DNA of 64,000 nt from contig CP031740.1 in assembly GCA_022701275.1 (NCBI GenBank), forward strand, positions 3,421,001 to 3,485,000, in the 5' to 3' direction. The stretch comes from Microcoleus vaginatus PCC 9802 (lineage in GTDB: Bacteria > Cyanobacteriota > Cyanobacteriia > Cyanobacteriales > Microcoleaceae). This document shows positions 19,645-29,153 of this stretch, piece by piece (within the stretch, counting starts at the first letter, position 1; the number at the start of each line of letters is the position of its first letter). A program made the position numbers and the translations under genes. The notes beneath the pieces are model-generated. The model did not search any database. It saw nothing but the letters and a program-made list of their open reading frames with translations, and was not told the origin of the DNA.

Positions 19645-21273
19645 TTAGGTGGCAAATTCGACTTTTTGTTCGGATTTGGGCGGATTTTCGGGTTCGGAAA
19701 CACTTGTTTTGGGATCTGCTAATTCGGTGGTTGGCTGGCTAGGAGTTTCAGCGGCAACTGGTGGCGTTGGCGGTACAAGATTGGGAGACTCTTCTGGTAT
19801 CGCGGGAGCGACTACTTTTGGTACTGGAGCTTTTCCTGTTATTTCTGGCAGGGTTGGCGGATATGAAGGATTAGCAGGTTGGGGTTCTTCAGGCAAGAAG
19901 TTGCGGAACCGATTGTAGTATCCTTTATATTCCTGTTTTTTTGTTTGGGGAGATGCTGTTGGGGTCGGTTCTATTATTTTAACGGGTGCAACAACTTTGG
20001 GGGTTTCTAACTGTGGAGTTGCTGTCGGTGTCGGTTCTATTACTTGAACTGGTTCTACAATTTTCGGCGCTTCAAGTTGGGGGGTTGCTGTCGGTGTCGG
20101 TTCTATTGCTTGAATTGGTTCTACAATTTTTGGCGGTTCGAGTTGGGGGGTTGCTGTCGGTGTCGGTTCTATTACTTGAATGGGAACAACTTCGGGAGCG
20201 ACTGTTGGCTCTAAGCTCGGTTGAGTAACAGGGGTTTCTGGAACCGCTGGTGAGGGTGGGACAACTGGTGTTTTGTCTAATGCAGGTGTCGGTGTCGGTT
20301 CGGGGCTTGGAGTTGGTTTGGGTTCGGGGGCTTGGTAGGTGCGATCGACTATACCGCGAGCTTCTGCTGCTGTTAGTTCGCGCCGCACTAATTTTGAAAG
20401 AGTATCTTGACCGAGCGGTTGGTAATTTATCAGTCGGGCTGTATTATTAAAGGCGTTTTTGACAATTTTTCCTCCTTCGTCAATTAATTCTAGCTGTACC
20501 CAGTTTTTCCCTGGTTTGAATCCTTTAAGATATATAGGTTGCCACTGGTCGATCGCAAAGCTTTCGCCGTTCACTGTGGCTCGAATTTTCCAATCGAGTA
20601 TTTCATCTTGGGAATTTTCTTGCGCCACTTCGTGCGGGAAGGCATTTGTCAAGTAAAAGTCGAGCAGGATGGGTTCTGCCCCGTAGCTGCCTTGGGGACT
20701 GTTGTACGTTAATAGGGGCAATGTTTGATCGGGATTATTGTCCTCTGTTTTGGTAAAAACGTGAAAGGTGGTTTGAGCAGCGGCACCTTCGTTTTTAAAG
20801 CTTTCTTCCCAAGGGCGAGCGGCGAACACCTGCAGGGTATGGGTTCCGGGTTCTAAGTCGGAGAACCTTAAAGGTTGGTTGATGTCGTAAACGGCTGCAT
20901 AAGGTTGGTTGTCTAATAAAACTTGCAGATGGGGGCCCAAACCCAAGTTTGCATCTTTGAAAATGGGCAAGTCCTTCACTTGGAACTCAACAGACACATT
21001 TATATCCTGAAGCACTTCGTCAGGTTTTGGATTCAAAATACTAATTTGAGGCTGGTAGATTTCTAGAGCCTGACGCAGTTGTTGAATGGCTTCTGGGGGA
21101 GAAACCTCTGAGATTCTGTTTACTGGGGCGGTAGCTGAGCCGCTCTTGTTCCCTGATTTGGGCAATTCGGGATGGCCCGCGCCACAACTTGCTAAACCCA
21201 AAATTAATATTGCTGCTGCGAACAATGCCAGCAGCCTGCCCGCAACCGTTCTGTGCCAATTGATCCCAATCAC
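19645..21273 (-). CDS. Proline-rich lipoprotein with Ig-like N-terminal region
   Basis: 542 residues. A lipoprotein signal (hydrophobic LLALFAAAILILG then the lipobox LASC) predicts membrane anchoring on the outer face. Residues ~75-280 look like two beta-sandwich (Ig-like) units, from ISILNPKPDEVLQDINVSVEF to WVQLELIDEGGKIV. From about 315 the chain is Pro/Thr/Glu-rich, with four copies of a 22-residue repeat around IEPTPTATPQLE-PKIVEPVQV. The end is again proline-rich. Probably a periplasmic or cell-wall-spanning protein; function unknown. Repeat number is likely variable between strains. Divergent from psaA, with more than 640 bp between the starts. Confidence 0.82.
   Translation of the reverse strand: MIGINWHRTVAGRLLALFAAAILILGLASCGAGHPELPKSGNKSGSATAPVNRISEVSPPEAIQQLRQALEIYQPQISILNPKPDEVLQDINVSVEFQVKDLPIFKDANLGLGPHLQVLLDNQPYAAVYDINQPLRFSDLEPGTHTLQVFAARPWEESFKNEGAAAQTTFHVFTKTEDNNPDQTLPLLTYNSPQGSYGAEPILLDFYLTNAFPHEVAQENSQDEILDWKIRATVNGESFAIDQWQPIYLKGFKPGKNWVQLELIDEGGKIVKNAFNNTARLINYQPLGQDTLSKLVRRELTAAEARGIVDRTYQAPEPKPTPSPEPTPTPALDKTPVVPPSPAVPETPVTQPSLEPTVAPEVVPIQVIEPTPTATPQLEPPKIVEPIQAIEPTPTATPQLEAPKIVEPVQVIEPTPTATPQLETPKVVAPVKIIEPTPTASPQTKKQEYKGYYNRFRNFLPEEPQPANPSYPPTLPEITGKAPVPKVVAPAIPEESPNLVPPTPPVAAETPSQPTTELADPKTSVSEPENPPKSEQKVEFAT
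19955..20175 (-). repeat. 66-bp in-frame tandem repeat in the lipoprotein gene
   Basis: The block around GCTGT(C/T)GG(T/G)GTCGGTTC starts at 19955, 20021, 20087 and 20153, an exact 66-bp (22-codon) period. It encodes the EPTPTATPQ units of the lipoprotein linker. Confidence 0.9.
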
Positions 21274-21916
21274 GCAACCATACTCCTAGAAGCCTTCTCA
21301 TAGGGAACTATAGCCCAAAAATGAATTTAGTATGGGGGAATTGCCGCTCAGGAATTCCAAAGCCGCGTAGGAACCCGGATTGAGGCGGCAGGGGGCAACC
21401 CATCCTCTCCCACTCTTAATTCCTGCAGCCTTTTTCCAAAACATATATGTACAAATGAGTATTGCTAAATTACTTGATCTTTGAGTTTTGTAAAGTTAAT
21501 GGCAGTACCCCTTGACTTTTTCGAGGGACTGTGGGATTTAAAGGCGTTATTACATCAAGAATAGAGGCTTTTTTAAGTATTGTTAACAAGCGATTAATAC
21601 TCCTCTAGCAAGCTTATAATTCATAAAACTCCCTCAAAAGGAGCAGCCGTATCAAGTCTGGATCAAGGACGAGATCGGCAGCTCATCTGGCGAGAAGAGT
21701 TGGCAGTACCCAGGGACATTGTTAGCGACACTGGGAAACTGGCTTCTTCAAAGAAGCAAAATGCTTGGGTAGACGATGCACCTGCGTCTAACTCTGCAAA
21801 GAGTGAAGTGCATTGCAGTGTCGGCTCTCCCGAGAATCCCCCGCCTAATCAAGCGCGGGGAGTGTCAGGTACAGTATTCAGTTCTCGTTCCTTGTCTTAC
21901 CGAGAGGAGAGTCTTC
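21274..21916 (+). other. Long psaA 5' region
   Basis: About 640 bp with no credible gene. It contains a candidate -10 box at 21615-21620, a possible TTGACT element at 21512-21517, and a GC-rich stem-loop near 21838-21864 (CCCCGC / GCGGGG) in what would be the psaA leader. Long untranslated leaders and multiple promoters are usual for cyanobacterial psaAB and fit light-regulated expression. Confidence 0.6.
21615..21620 (+). promoter_or_regulatory. Candidate psaA -10 box
   Basis: A perfect TATAAT lies 297 bp before the psaA ATG. No canonical -35 is at the ideal distance (ATTAAT at 21593-21598 is the nearest), which fits promoters that depend on an activator. Transcript start not observable here. 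Confidence 0.4.
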
Positions 21917-24211
21917 ATGACCATTAGTCCTCCAGAGCGAGAGGTAAAAGCTAGGGTAGTAGTCGATAAGAATCCGGTTCCAACTTCTTTCGAGAAGTGG
22001 TCAAAACCAGGTCATTTCGATCGCACTCTAGCTAAGGGGCCAAAAACCACCACTTGGATTTGGAACCTCCACGCTAACGCTCACGACTTTGACAGTCATA
22101 CAAGTGACTTAGAAGACGTTTCGCGCAAAATCTTTAGCGCTCACTTCGGCCACTTGGCAGTAATCTTCGTGTGGATCAGTGGCGCATATTTCCACGGCGC
22201 TAAATTTTCCAATTACGAAGCTTGGCTGACAAATCCTACAGCCATCAAGCCCAGCGCTCAAGTGGTCTGGCCGATTTTTGGTCAAGAAATTTTAAATGCA
22301 GATGTAGGCGGCGGCTTTCACGGAATTCAGATCACCTCTGGTCTATTCCAGTGGTGGCGCGCCAACGGCATCACTAACTCATACCAGCTATATTGCACTG
22401 CAATCGGCGCCCTGGTAATGGCAGCTCTGATGCTATTTGCCGGTTGGTTCCACTATCACGTCCGCGCTCCGAAACTGGAATGGTTCCAGAACGTGGAATC
22501 GATGATGAACCACCACTTGGCTGTGTTGTTGGGCTGCGGCTGCTTGGGCTACGCGGGACAGCAAATTCACGTGTCGCTGCCAATCAACGCTTGCATGGAC
22601 GCGATCGATGCAGGTTCACCGCTGACAGTCGGCGGCAAGCTGATCAAAACAGTTGCCGACATCCCCCTGCCGCACGAGTGGATTTTGACACCGGGCTTGA
22701 TGGCTGACATCTACCCGAGTTTCGCTAAAGGTTTAACCCCCTTCTTCACCCTCAACTGGGGCGCATACACAGACTTCCTGACCTTCAAAGGCGGTCTGAA
22801 CCCGACCACAGGCGGTTTGTGGCTGACTGATACAACACACCACCACTTAGCTTTGGCAGTGCTGTTCATCGTTGCTGGTCATATGTACCGCACGAACTGG
22901 GGCATCGGCCACAGCATGAAAGAAATCCTAGAGAACCACAAAGGCCCCTTCACTGGTGAAGGTCACAAAGGTCTCTACGAAATCCTGACTACTTCTTGGC
23001 ACGCGCAACTGGCGATTAACTTGGCACTGATGGGCTCTCTGAGCATCATCGTGGCTCACCACATGTACGCGATGCCTCCGTATCCGTACATCGCGACCGA
23101 CTACCCGACTCAGTTGTCCATCTTCACCCACCACATGTGGATCGGCGGATTCCTGATCGTTGGAGGAGCCGCTCACGGAGCAATCTTCATGGTGCGGGAC
23201 TACGAACCGAGCGGCAACGTCAACAACCTGCTCGATCGCGTGATCCGTCATAGAGATGCGATCATTTCCCACCTGAACTGGGTTTGTATATTCTTGGGCT
23301 TCCACAGCTTCGGTTTGTACGTTCACAACGACACGATGCGCGCTTTCGGTCGTCCTCAAGATTTGTTCTCGGATACCGGGATTCAGTTGCGTCCGATTTT
23401 TGCCCAGTGGGTACAAAACATCCACGCCTTGGCTCCGGGTACAACAGCGCCTAATGCTACGGAAATCGTTAGCCACGCTTTTGGCGGCGGTGCAGTAGTA
23501 GTCGCCGGCAAAGTAGCGATGATGCCGATCGAGCTGGGTACGGCGGATTTCATGATCCACCACATCCACGCTTTCACAATTCACGTTACAGTCCTGATTC
23601 TCTTGAAGGGCGTGTTGTTTGCACGCAGTTCTCGCTTGATTCCCGACAAAGGCAACTTGGGCTTCCGGTTCCCTTGCGACGGCCCAGGCCGTGGCGGCAC
23701 CTGCCAAGTTTCGGGTTGGGATCATGTGTTCCTAGGCTTATTCTGGATGTACAACAGCATCTCGATCGTGATTTTCCACTTTAGCTGGAAAATGCAGTCG
23801 GACGTGTGGGGAACAGTATCGCCAGACGGCACAATTTCTCACATTACCGGCGGCAACTTCGCACAAAGTTCGATCACGATTAACGGCTGGCTGCGGGACT
23901 TCCTTTGGGCGCAAGCTTCTCAGGTGATTCAGTCCTACGGTTCGGCACTGTCGGCATACGGTCTGATGTTCCTAGCTGGACACTTCGTCTTCGCCTTCAG
24001 CTTGATGTTCCTGTTTAGTGGCCGTGGCTACTGGCAAGAACTGATTGAGTCGATTGTTTGGGCTCACAACAAGCTCAAGGTAGCTCCGTCGATTCAGCCT
24101 CGCGCTCTGAGCATTATTCAGGGTCGGGCTGTGGGTGTAGCTCACTACCTCCTAGGAGGAATTGTCACTACGTGGGCATTTTTCCTAGCGCGAATCATTT
24201 CGGTAGGGTAA
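21917..24211 (+). CDS. psaA: Photosystem I core protein PsaA (P700 apoprotein A1)
   Basis: 764 residues, 11 membrane helices. With PsaB it forms the photosystem I reaction-centre heterodimer in the thylakoid and binds P700, A0, A1 and the Fx iron-sulphur cluster. The Fx loop [12 protein letters not shown] carries both ligand cysteines. Many chlorophyll-binding His clusters are visible (for example [21 protein letters not shown]). The start is ATG 21917 ([18 protein letters not shown]), preceded by GAGAGGAGAG, rather than the longer ORF from 21776, which would add an unrelated 47 residues. psaB follows after 110 bp. Slightly longer than the usual ~750 residues. Confidence 0.99.
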   Translation: MTISPPEREVKARVVVDKNPVPTSFEKWSKPGHFDRTLAKGPKTTTWIWNLHANAHDFDSHTSDLEDVSRKIFSAHFGHLAVIFVWISGAYFHGAKFSNYEAWLTNPTAIKPSAQVVWPIFGQEILNADVGGGFHGIQITSGLFQWWRANGITNSYQLYCTAIGALVMAALMLFAGWFHYHVRAPKLEWFQNVESMMNHHLAVLLGCGCLGYAGQQIHVSLPINACMDAIDAGSPLTVGGKLIKTVADIPLPHEWILTPGLMADIYPSFAKGLTPFFTLNWGAYTDFLTFKGGLNPTTGGLWLTDTTHHHLALAVLFIVAGHMYRTNWGIGHSMKEILENHKGPFTGEGHKGLYEILTTSWHAQLAINLALMGSLSIIVAHHMYAMPPYPYIATDYPTQLSIFTHHMWIGGFLIVGGAAHGAIFMVRDYEPSGNVNNLLDRVIRHRDAIISHLNWVCIFLGFHSFGLYVHNDTMRAFGRPQDLFSDTGIQLRPIFAQWVQNIHALAPGTTAPNATEIVSHAFGGGAVVVAGKVAMMPIELGTADFMIHHIHAFTIHVTVLILLKGVLFARSSRLIPDKGNLGFRFPCDGPGRGGTCQVSGWDHVFLGLFWMYNSISIVIFHFSWKMQSDVWGTVSPDGTISHITGGNFAQSSITINGWLRDFLWAQASQVIQSYGSALSAYGLMFLAGHFVFAFSLMFLFSGRGYWQELIESIVWAHNKLKVAPSIQPRALSIIQGRAVGVAHYLLGGIVTTWAFFLARIISVG

Positions 24212-24224
24212 ACTACCCCTAGGT

Positions 24225-24268
24225 TTTGGATTCTCGATTTGGGAGGAATCTCAAATCGAGAATCCAAA
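24225..24268. repeat. Perfect 17-bp hairpin between psaA and psaB
   Basis: Arms TTTGGATTCTCGATTTG (24225-24241) and its exact reverse complement (24252-24268) enclose a 10-nt loop GGAGGAATCT, which holds a Shine-Dalgarno-like GGAGG. There is no U tract, so it is not a classic terminator. It lies 54 bp before the psaB ATG and could mark RNA processing or stability differences between the two cistrons. Confidence 0.9.
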
Positions 24269-24321
24269 CTCCGAACCGAATCCCTTCAATTTTGTTCAGG
24301 ATTCAGGATTAATCAAGGCTT

Positions 24322-26550
24322 ATGGCAACGAAATTTCCAAAATTTAGCCAAGACCTTGCCCAAGACCCGACCACACGGCGGATCTGGTACGGGATTGCCA
24401 CAGCACACGACTTTGAAAGCCACGATGGCATGACGGAAGAAAATCTTTACCAAAAGATTTTTGCTTCTCACTTCGGCCACATAGCAATCATTTTCTTGTG
24501 GACTTCGGGCAGCCTGTTCCACGTAGCATGGCAAGGTAACTTTGAACAGTGGATTAAAGACCCCCTAAACGTCCGCCCGATCGCTCACGCGATTTGGGAC
24601 CCGCAATTCGGCGCTCCTGCAGTAGAAGCTTTCACTCAAGGGGGCGCTTCTAACCCAGTGGACATCTCTTACTCCGGTGTCTACCATTGGTGGTTCACTC
24701 AAGGGATTCGGACAAACGCTGACCTGTATCAAGGAGCTATCTTCTTGCTACTACTGGCGGCTGTCTTCCTGTTCGCAGGTTGGTTGCACCTCCAGCCCAA
24801 GTACCGCCCCAGCTTGTCTTGGTTTAAAAATGCTGAATCTCGCCTCAACCACCACTTGGCTGGTTTGTTCGGTGTCAGCTCTTTGGCTTGGACTGGTCAC
24901 ATGGTTCACGTTGCTATCCCCGAATCTCGCGGACAGCACGTAGGTTGGGAAAACTTCTTGTCTACCCCGCCTCACCCGGCAGGTTTGGCTCCGTTCTTCA
25001 CTGGTAACTGGAGCGTATACGCCGAGAACCCAGATGCACCGAACCATGTCTTCGGTACTTCCGAAGGCGCTGGAACCGCAATTCTGACTTTCTTGGGTGG
25101 CTTCCACCCTCAAACAGAATCCCTGTGGCTGACAGACATCGCTCACCACCACTTGGCGATCGCAGTTCTGTTTATCGTTGCCGGTCATATGTACCGGACT
25201 AACTTCGGTATCGGTCACAGCATCAAAGAGATGTTGGATTCTAAGGCTGGTTTGGTCGGCGGCAAGAGTGAAGGGCAGTTCAACTTGCCTCACCAAGGCT
25301 TGTACGAAACCTACAACAACTCGCTGCACTTCCAACTGGGAATTCACCTCGCTGCTTTGGGCGTGATCACCTCCCTGGTAGCACAGCATATGTACGCGAT
25401 GCCTCCCTACGCTTTCATGGCGAAGGACTTCACGACTCAGGCTGCGCTTTATACGCACCACCAGTACATTGCTGGATTCATCATGGTCGGCGCTTTCGCC
25501 CACGGAGCTATCTTCTTGGTGCGGGACTACGATCCTGAAGCAAATAAAGGTAACGTGCTCGATCGCGTGTTGCAGCACAAAGAAGCGATTATCTCTCACT
25601 TGAGCTGGGTGTCGCTGTTCTTGGGCTTCCACACTCTGGGCCTGTACGTTCACAATGACGTGGTAGTTGCTTTTGGTACTCCTGAAAAGCAAATCTTGAT
25701 TGAACCAGTGTTCGCACAGTTCATCCAAGCTGCTCACGGAAAAGCTCTCTACGGCATGGACGTGCTGTTGTCTAACCCTGACAGCCTTGCTTCTACCGCT
25801 TGGCCGAACTATGCTAACGTGTGGCTCCCAGGCTGGTTAGACGGGATTAACAGCGGTACTAATTCTCTGTTCTTGGCGATCGGACCTGGCGATTTCTTGG
25901 TTCACCACGCGATCGCACTAGGCTTGCACACCACCACCTTGATCTTGGTCAAGGGAGCTCTCGACGCTCGCGGTACTAAGCTGATGCCGGACAAGAAAGA
26001 CTTCGGTTATGCTTTCCCTTGCGACGGCCCCGGCCGTGGCGGTACTTGCGATGTCGCTGCGTTTGACTCTTTCTTCCTGGCTATGTTCTGGATGCTGAAC
26101 ACCCTGGGTTGGGTAACGTTCTACTGGCACTGGAAGCACCTGGGCATCTGGCAAGGTAATGTGGCTCAGTTCAATGAGTCTTCTACCTACCTGATGGGCT
26201 GGTTCCGCGATTACCTCTGGCTGTATTCCGCTCAGTTGATCAACGGTTACAACCCGTATGGTACTAACAACTTGTCTGTCTGGTCTTGGATGTTCTTATT
26301 CGGACACCTTGTTTGGGCAACTGGTTTCATGTTCCTGATCTCTTGGAGAGGTTACTGGCAAGAGTTGATCGAGACTTTGGTTTGGGCTCACGAGCGCACT
26401 CCTTTGGCTAACTTGGTTCGCTGGAAAGACAAGCCTGTTGCTTTGTCCATCCTCCAAGGTCGTGTTGTGGGTCTGGCTCACTTTACTGTGGGATACATCC
26501 TCACTTACGCCGCCTTTGTAATTGCCTCGACGGCCGGGAAATTCGGGTAA
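24322..26550 (+). CDS. psaB: Photosystem I core protein PsaB (P700 apoprotein A2)
   Basis: 742 residues, the usual PsaB length; 11 membrane helices. Partner of PsaA in the photosystem I reaction centre. The Fx-binding loop [14 protein letters not shown] contains both cysteines. Conserved N-terminus [20 protein letters not shown] and C-terminus match the family. Translation starts at ATG 24322 behind a modest AAGG. It is co-transcribed with psaA and ended by a very strong terminator 31 bp downstream. Confidence 0.99.
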   Translation: MATKFPKFSQDLAQDPTTRRIWYGIATAHDFESHDGMTEENLYQKIFASHFGHIAIIFLWTSGSLFHVAWQGNFEQWIKDPLNVRPIAHAIWDPQFGAPAVEAFTQGGASNPVDISYSGVYHWWFTQGIRTNADLYQGAIFLLLLAAVFLFAGWLHLQPKYRPSLSWFKNAESRLNHHLAGLFGVSSLAWTGHMVHVAIPESRGQHVGWENFLSTPPHPAGLAPFFTGNWSVYAENPDAPNHVFGTSEGAGTAILTFLGGFHPQTESLWLTDIAHHHLAIAVLFIVAGHMYRTNFGIGHSIKEMLDSKAGLVGGKSEGQFNLPHQGLYETYNNSLHFQLGIHLAALGVITSLVAQHMYAMPPYAFMAKDFTTQAALYTHHQYIAGFIMVGAFAHGAIFLVRDYDPEANKGNVLDRVLQHKEAIISHLSWVSLFLGFHTLGLYVHNDVVVAFGTPEKQILIEPVFAQFIQAAHGKALYGMDVLLSNPDSLASTAWPNYANVWLPGWLDGINSGTNSLFLAIGPGDFLVHHAIALGLHTTTLILVKGALDARGTKLMPDKKDFGYAFPCDGPGRGGTCDVAAFDSFFLAMFWMLNTLGWVTFYWHWKHLGIWQGNVAQFNESSTYLMGWFRDYLWLYSAQLINGYNPYGTNNLSVWSWMFLFGHLVWATGFMFLISWRGYWQELIETLVWAHERTPLANLVRWKDKPVALSILQGRVVGLAHFTVGYILTYAAFVIASTAGKFG

Positions 26551-26580
26551 CTCTGAACTCTGGTTTCTAGGTAATTAACT

Positions 26581-26613
26581 AAAATCCCCCGCCTTCTAGC
26601 GGGGGATTTTTTT
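26581..26613 (+). terminator. psaAB intrinsic terminator
   Basis: Perfect 12-bp arms AAAATCCCCCGC / GCGGGGGATTTT (26581-26592, 26599-26610) with a 6-nt loop and a T7 run. Confidence 0.95.
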
Positions 26614-26620
26614 GTATAGC

Positions 26621-26664
26621 AGAAGGAAGAAGGAAGAAGGAAGAAGGAAGAAGGAAGAAAGAAA
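26621..26664. repeat. GAAGGAA short tandem repeat
   Basis: About six units of AGAAGGA directly behind the psaB terminator; a short tandemly repeated heptamer tract. Confidence 0.85.
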
Positions 26665-26828
26665 ATGCAGCCACGGTAATAGCTTCAGCGATCAAGAATG
26701 TCCTAACCGTCTTGGCGATTGCTATATTTGGGTTAATCGAAAGGAGATACTCAAAGGGATTGCAACATACTATGATTGACCAAAGACAACTTCCCGATTC
26801 AAAGAAAGTTAAGAAAACAGTCGCATGA

Positions 26829-26978
26829 GTGCGGGAAAGCAACCGAATGCTTGAAGCTTGGACTCTAACACTAGATGTACGGATGGCGATGGTAGAAGCT
26901 GATATTCGCAATAATCCGATTAATGTTCATCAGGGAGAAAATGCGAAGCGCTTGGCTGAGTCTGTTAAGCAGGAATAA
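26829..26978 (+). CDS. Small ORF, possible gene remnant
   Basis: 49 codons from GTG 26829 to TAA 26976-26978, containing MLEAWTLTLDVRMAMVEADI and a charged tail ending ESVKQE. Composition is protein-like and it ends 12 bp before the next gene. Upstream in the same frame, separated only by a TGA at 26826-26828, is another open stretch with a hydrophobic segment (VLTVLAIAIFGLI) and MIDQRQLPDSKKVKK. The two may be halves of one decayed membrane-protein gene. No family recognised. Confidence 0.35.
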   Translation: MRESNRMLEAWTLTLDVRMAMVEADIRNNPINVHQGENAKRLAESVKQE

Positions 26979-26990
26979 AAGTGCGATTTT

Positions 26991-27530
26991 ATGAAACCTG
27001 TTCTGAATAAAGGGCAACTGACAACATGGAAAGACGATCGGGGGTTTGGCTTCATTAAACCCGATGATGGCAGTAAAAAAGTTTTCTTGCATATCAGTGC
27101 GCTGAAGGGAGCAAGTCGCCACCCAAAAGTCGGAGATACGATTTTGTACGAGCGAGTTGCTGAAACAGACGGGAAAGTACGTGCCACTAGGGCATCAATT
27201 CAAGGTGTTGCACCTAGACATGAGCCAACAAAGCAGAAACTAAAGAAACCCGGTCTACTCAAAACAGTTGCTAGTATTGGGATTCTGGCTGTCATTGTGC
27301 TTGTTACCATGCAGTTGAGTCGCAGTCGTTCTCTCTCTTCAATTACATCGATCGCAAAACCAGGATGTACTATCAAAGGCAACATCTCGATCAATACAGG
27401 CAATAAGGTTTATCACCTTCCAGGCATGGAAGATTACGAATCAACAGTTATCGATCAAGCTAGCGGAGAGAGATGGTTTTGCACAGAGTCCGAGGCGAGC
27501 GCCAATGGTTGGCGTAAAGCACCGAGGTAG
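26991..27530 (+). CDS. Cold-shock-domain membrane protein with sunset-type C-terminal domain
   Basis: 179 residues with three parts. Residues 4-72 are a cold-shock nucleic-acid-binding fold with RNP-like motifs DRGFGFIKP and KKVFLHISAL. After a basic linker comes one hydrophobic segment (about 88-105, LLKTVASIGILAVIVLVTM). The C-terminal ~55 residues (GCTIKGNISIN...YHLPG...ERWFCTESEASANGWRKA) match the small 'sunset' domain with two conserved cysteines, often found at the end of nucleases and surface proteins. If the membrane segment is real, the CSD is cytoplasmic and the cysteine domain is outside, though the hydrophobic stretch is short. Function unknown. Confidence 0.8.
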   Translation: MKPVLNKGQLTTWKDDRGFGFIKPDDGSKKVFLHISALKGASRHPKVGDTILYERVAETDGKVRATRASIQGVAPRHEPTKQKLKKPGLLKTVASIGILAVIVLVTMQLSRSRSLSSITSIAKPGCTIKGNISINTGNKVYHLPGMEDYESTVIDQASGERWFCTESEASANGWRKAPR

Positions 27531-27805
27531 CCCCAGCATGGCAACAACGGCGCTGCACCAGAACGGATTGCCCAGTGAATAAGCAAGAAGTCGATATCCC
27601 CCTTGTTGCGATGGTGGATTTATTCGATCCCCAAATTGACTAGGCAACTCTACTTTGAAAGCAAAAGAAAGAAAATTGAGGTGATACGCAAGCAATCTTC
27701 TGAAGCGGAGATTATTGATGTGACATCCAAAGCCGATCAACCTTGGGTAAAGTTTAGTCGCTTTTAGCCGTAAAGATGATAATGTTGACCTTGTTTTCTT
27801 CAGCT

Positions 27806-28000
27806 TCAAATCTCCCCATTCATCTGCATCTGATGCACCTTATCTGCCAACTCTTGCAGGCGCTTTTCGTCCAACTCGTCAATCGCTAGCATCCCGACAT
27901 AAATGATTTCCTTCAGCGTTAGTCGGGTTGCTAGCGCCTTCTTCTGCACAAGTTCCTTAATTATGGGGCTCACCCCGATGGCGGTACTGGCTCTAGTCAT
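27806..28000 (-). CDS. Small hypothetical protein
   Basis: 64 residues, MTRASTAIGVSPIIKELV..., mostly helical and charged, ending in a leucine/acid-rich helix (DELDEKRLQELADKV). No domain recognised; the size and helicity would fit an antitoxin-like or regulatory peptide, but no toxin partner is next to it. Its ATG is preceded by four TCTAAAA heptamers ending exactly 4 nt before the start, and there is no Shine-Dalgarno. The same arrangement occurs at recJ and pyrB. Confidence 0.55.
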   Translation of the reverse strand: MTRASTAIGVSPIIKELVQKKALATRLTLKEIIYVGMLAIDELDEKRLQELADKVHQMQMNGEI

Positions 28001-28004
28001 CCAA

Positions 28005-28034
28005 TTTTAGATTTTAGATTTTAGATTTTAGATT
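28005..28034. repeat. TTTTAGA short tandem repeat abutting a start codon
   Basis: Four heptamers; on the minus strand they read (TCTAAAA)4 TTGG ATG, directly before the gene at 27806-28000. Confidence 0.92.
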
Positions 28035-28224
28035 GATCCCACAGATGAATCCGAGGCCCCGAACCAAATTGCTTGATTTTCACAAAGGTAACGGGAGATT
28101 AATAACTTGGATTAAATCTTAGCACTTTTAACCTCAGCTTTTAGCTACGACGAAACCTGTTTAAGCGCGTCTTGACACGACGTAACGCAACGGCTTATAG
28201 TGGAAATGTGGAAAAGCCGATCGC

Positions 28225-28437
28225 CTACTCCTCAATAATCTCCACCAAGTCCTCAATCATCACATCAAATGCCCGCGCTAACTTATACAGGGCGGTAAAG
28301 TCAACCATTGATATTTCTGAACGACGAGCATAGCTGGTTATGGTGCTGTAGATCACGCCTGATCGCTCAGCCACCTCCTTAAATGTCCAGCCCCTCTCAG
28401 CCGCTAGCTCTCGCACTTTAACTCTGACTAAACCCAT
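28225..28437 (-). CDS. XRE-family HTH regulator, tandem copy 1
   Basis: 70 residues from ATG (a TTG three codons upstream is possible). One helix-turn-helix of the Cro/C1 type: VRELAAERGWTFKEVAERSGV then IYSTITSYARR, and an acidic end FDVMIEDLVEIIEE. It should bind DNA as a dimer. It is one of three adjacent paralogues on the minus strand, each separated by about 75-85 bp, so they arose by local duplication. Copies 1 and 2 differ mainly in the recognition-helix neighbourhood (ITSYARRSE versus VRSYARRPE). Confidence 0.8.
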   Translation of the reverse strand: MGLVRVKVRELAAERGWTFKEVAERSGVIYSTITSYARRSEISMVDFTALYKLARAFDVMIEDLVEIIEE

Positions 28438-28523
28438 GCTTGACAAATAATGCAGTTGCGTTTTAAGATAATTGCATCTGAAAAAGCGATCGCCCCCGGC
28501 GTAGAAAACTCAAGGCCGATCGA

Positions 28524-28736
28524 CTATTCCTCCAAAACCTCAACCAAATCCTCAATCATCACATCAAAAGTGCGAGCTAACTTCCGCAGGCAAGTAAAGT
28601 CAACCATTGCCATTTCAGGACGACGAGCATAGCTTCTGACAGTGCTATAAATTACCCCGGAACGATCGGATACTTCCTTAAGCGTCCAGCCCTTCTCCGC
28701 CGCTAGTTCCCGAATTTTTAGCCTGACTAAACCCAT
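28524..28736 (-). CDS. XRE-family HTH regulator, tandem copy 2
   Basis: 70 residues from ATG 28736 (TTG at 28754 is the alternative). Same HTH layout as its neighbours: IRELAAEKGWTLKEVSDRSGV, IYSTVRSYARRPE, and MIEDLVEVLEE at the end. The three genes keep the same start context (TTGTCAAGCATGGG or TTGTCAACCATGGG), showing that the upstream region was duplicated too. No Shine-Dalgarno is visible. Likely a DNA-binding regulator; targets unknown. Confidence 0.8.
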   Translation of the reverse strand: MGLVRLKIRELAAEKGWTLKEVSDRSGVIYSTVRSYARRPEMAMVDFTCLRKLARTFDVMIEDLVEVLEE

Positions 28737-28811
28737 GCTTGACAGTTGATGCAATTCTAAGGTTGACTCACCATGATATCAGAAAATCAGTCAAAATCGT
28801 GGTCGATCGGC

Positions 28812-29024
28812 TTATTCCTCCAAAACCTCAACCAAGTCCTCAATCATCACATCAAAAGTCCGAGCTAATTTTAGCAGCAAAGTAAAGTCAACCGTTGTCA
28901 GCCCTGGACAGCGAGCATAATGCTTGACCGTGTTGTATACCACCCCAGAACGTTCTGAAACTTCCTTGAATGTCCAGCCTTTCTCTGCTGCTAGTTCTCT
29001 GACTTTAATTCTTACTAAACCCAT
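28812..29024 (-). CDS. XRE-family HTH regulator, tandem copy 3
   Basis: 70 residues from ATG 29024 (TTG at 29033 is the alternative). HTH of the Cro/C1 type: VRELAAEKGWTFKEVSERSGV, VYNTVKHYARCPG, MIEDLVEVLEE. It is the most diverged of the three in the recognition region (VKHYARCPGLTTV), which suggests different DNA targets rather than recent redundancy. First in the transcription direction of the trio. Confidence 0.8.
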   Translation of the reverse strand: MGLVRIKVRELAAEKGWTFKEVSERSGVVYNTVKHYARCPGLTTVDFTLLLKLARTFDVMIEDLVEVLEE

Positions 29025-29153
29025 GGTTGACAATGGGTGCTATAACACCTTACAATAAATTTATCTAAAAAGCCGATCGCCCCCCGGTCTGGACAACTAA
29101 AGGGCGATCGTTTTCAAAACTTAAATAGACAGTTACTAGCTGTCTGACTTACT

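Noticed and set aside
21776-21916. N-terminal extension of psaA
   Set aside because: The conserved PsaA N-terminus and the GAGAGGAGAG ribosome site place the start at 21917.
22928-25737. Long antisense ORFs opposite psaA (265 aa) and psaB (328 aa)
   Set aside because: They mirror highly biased codons of psaA/psaB, have no ribosome sites or recognisable domains, and are rich in His/Gln/Val typical of shadow frames.
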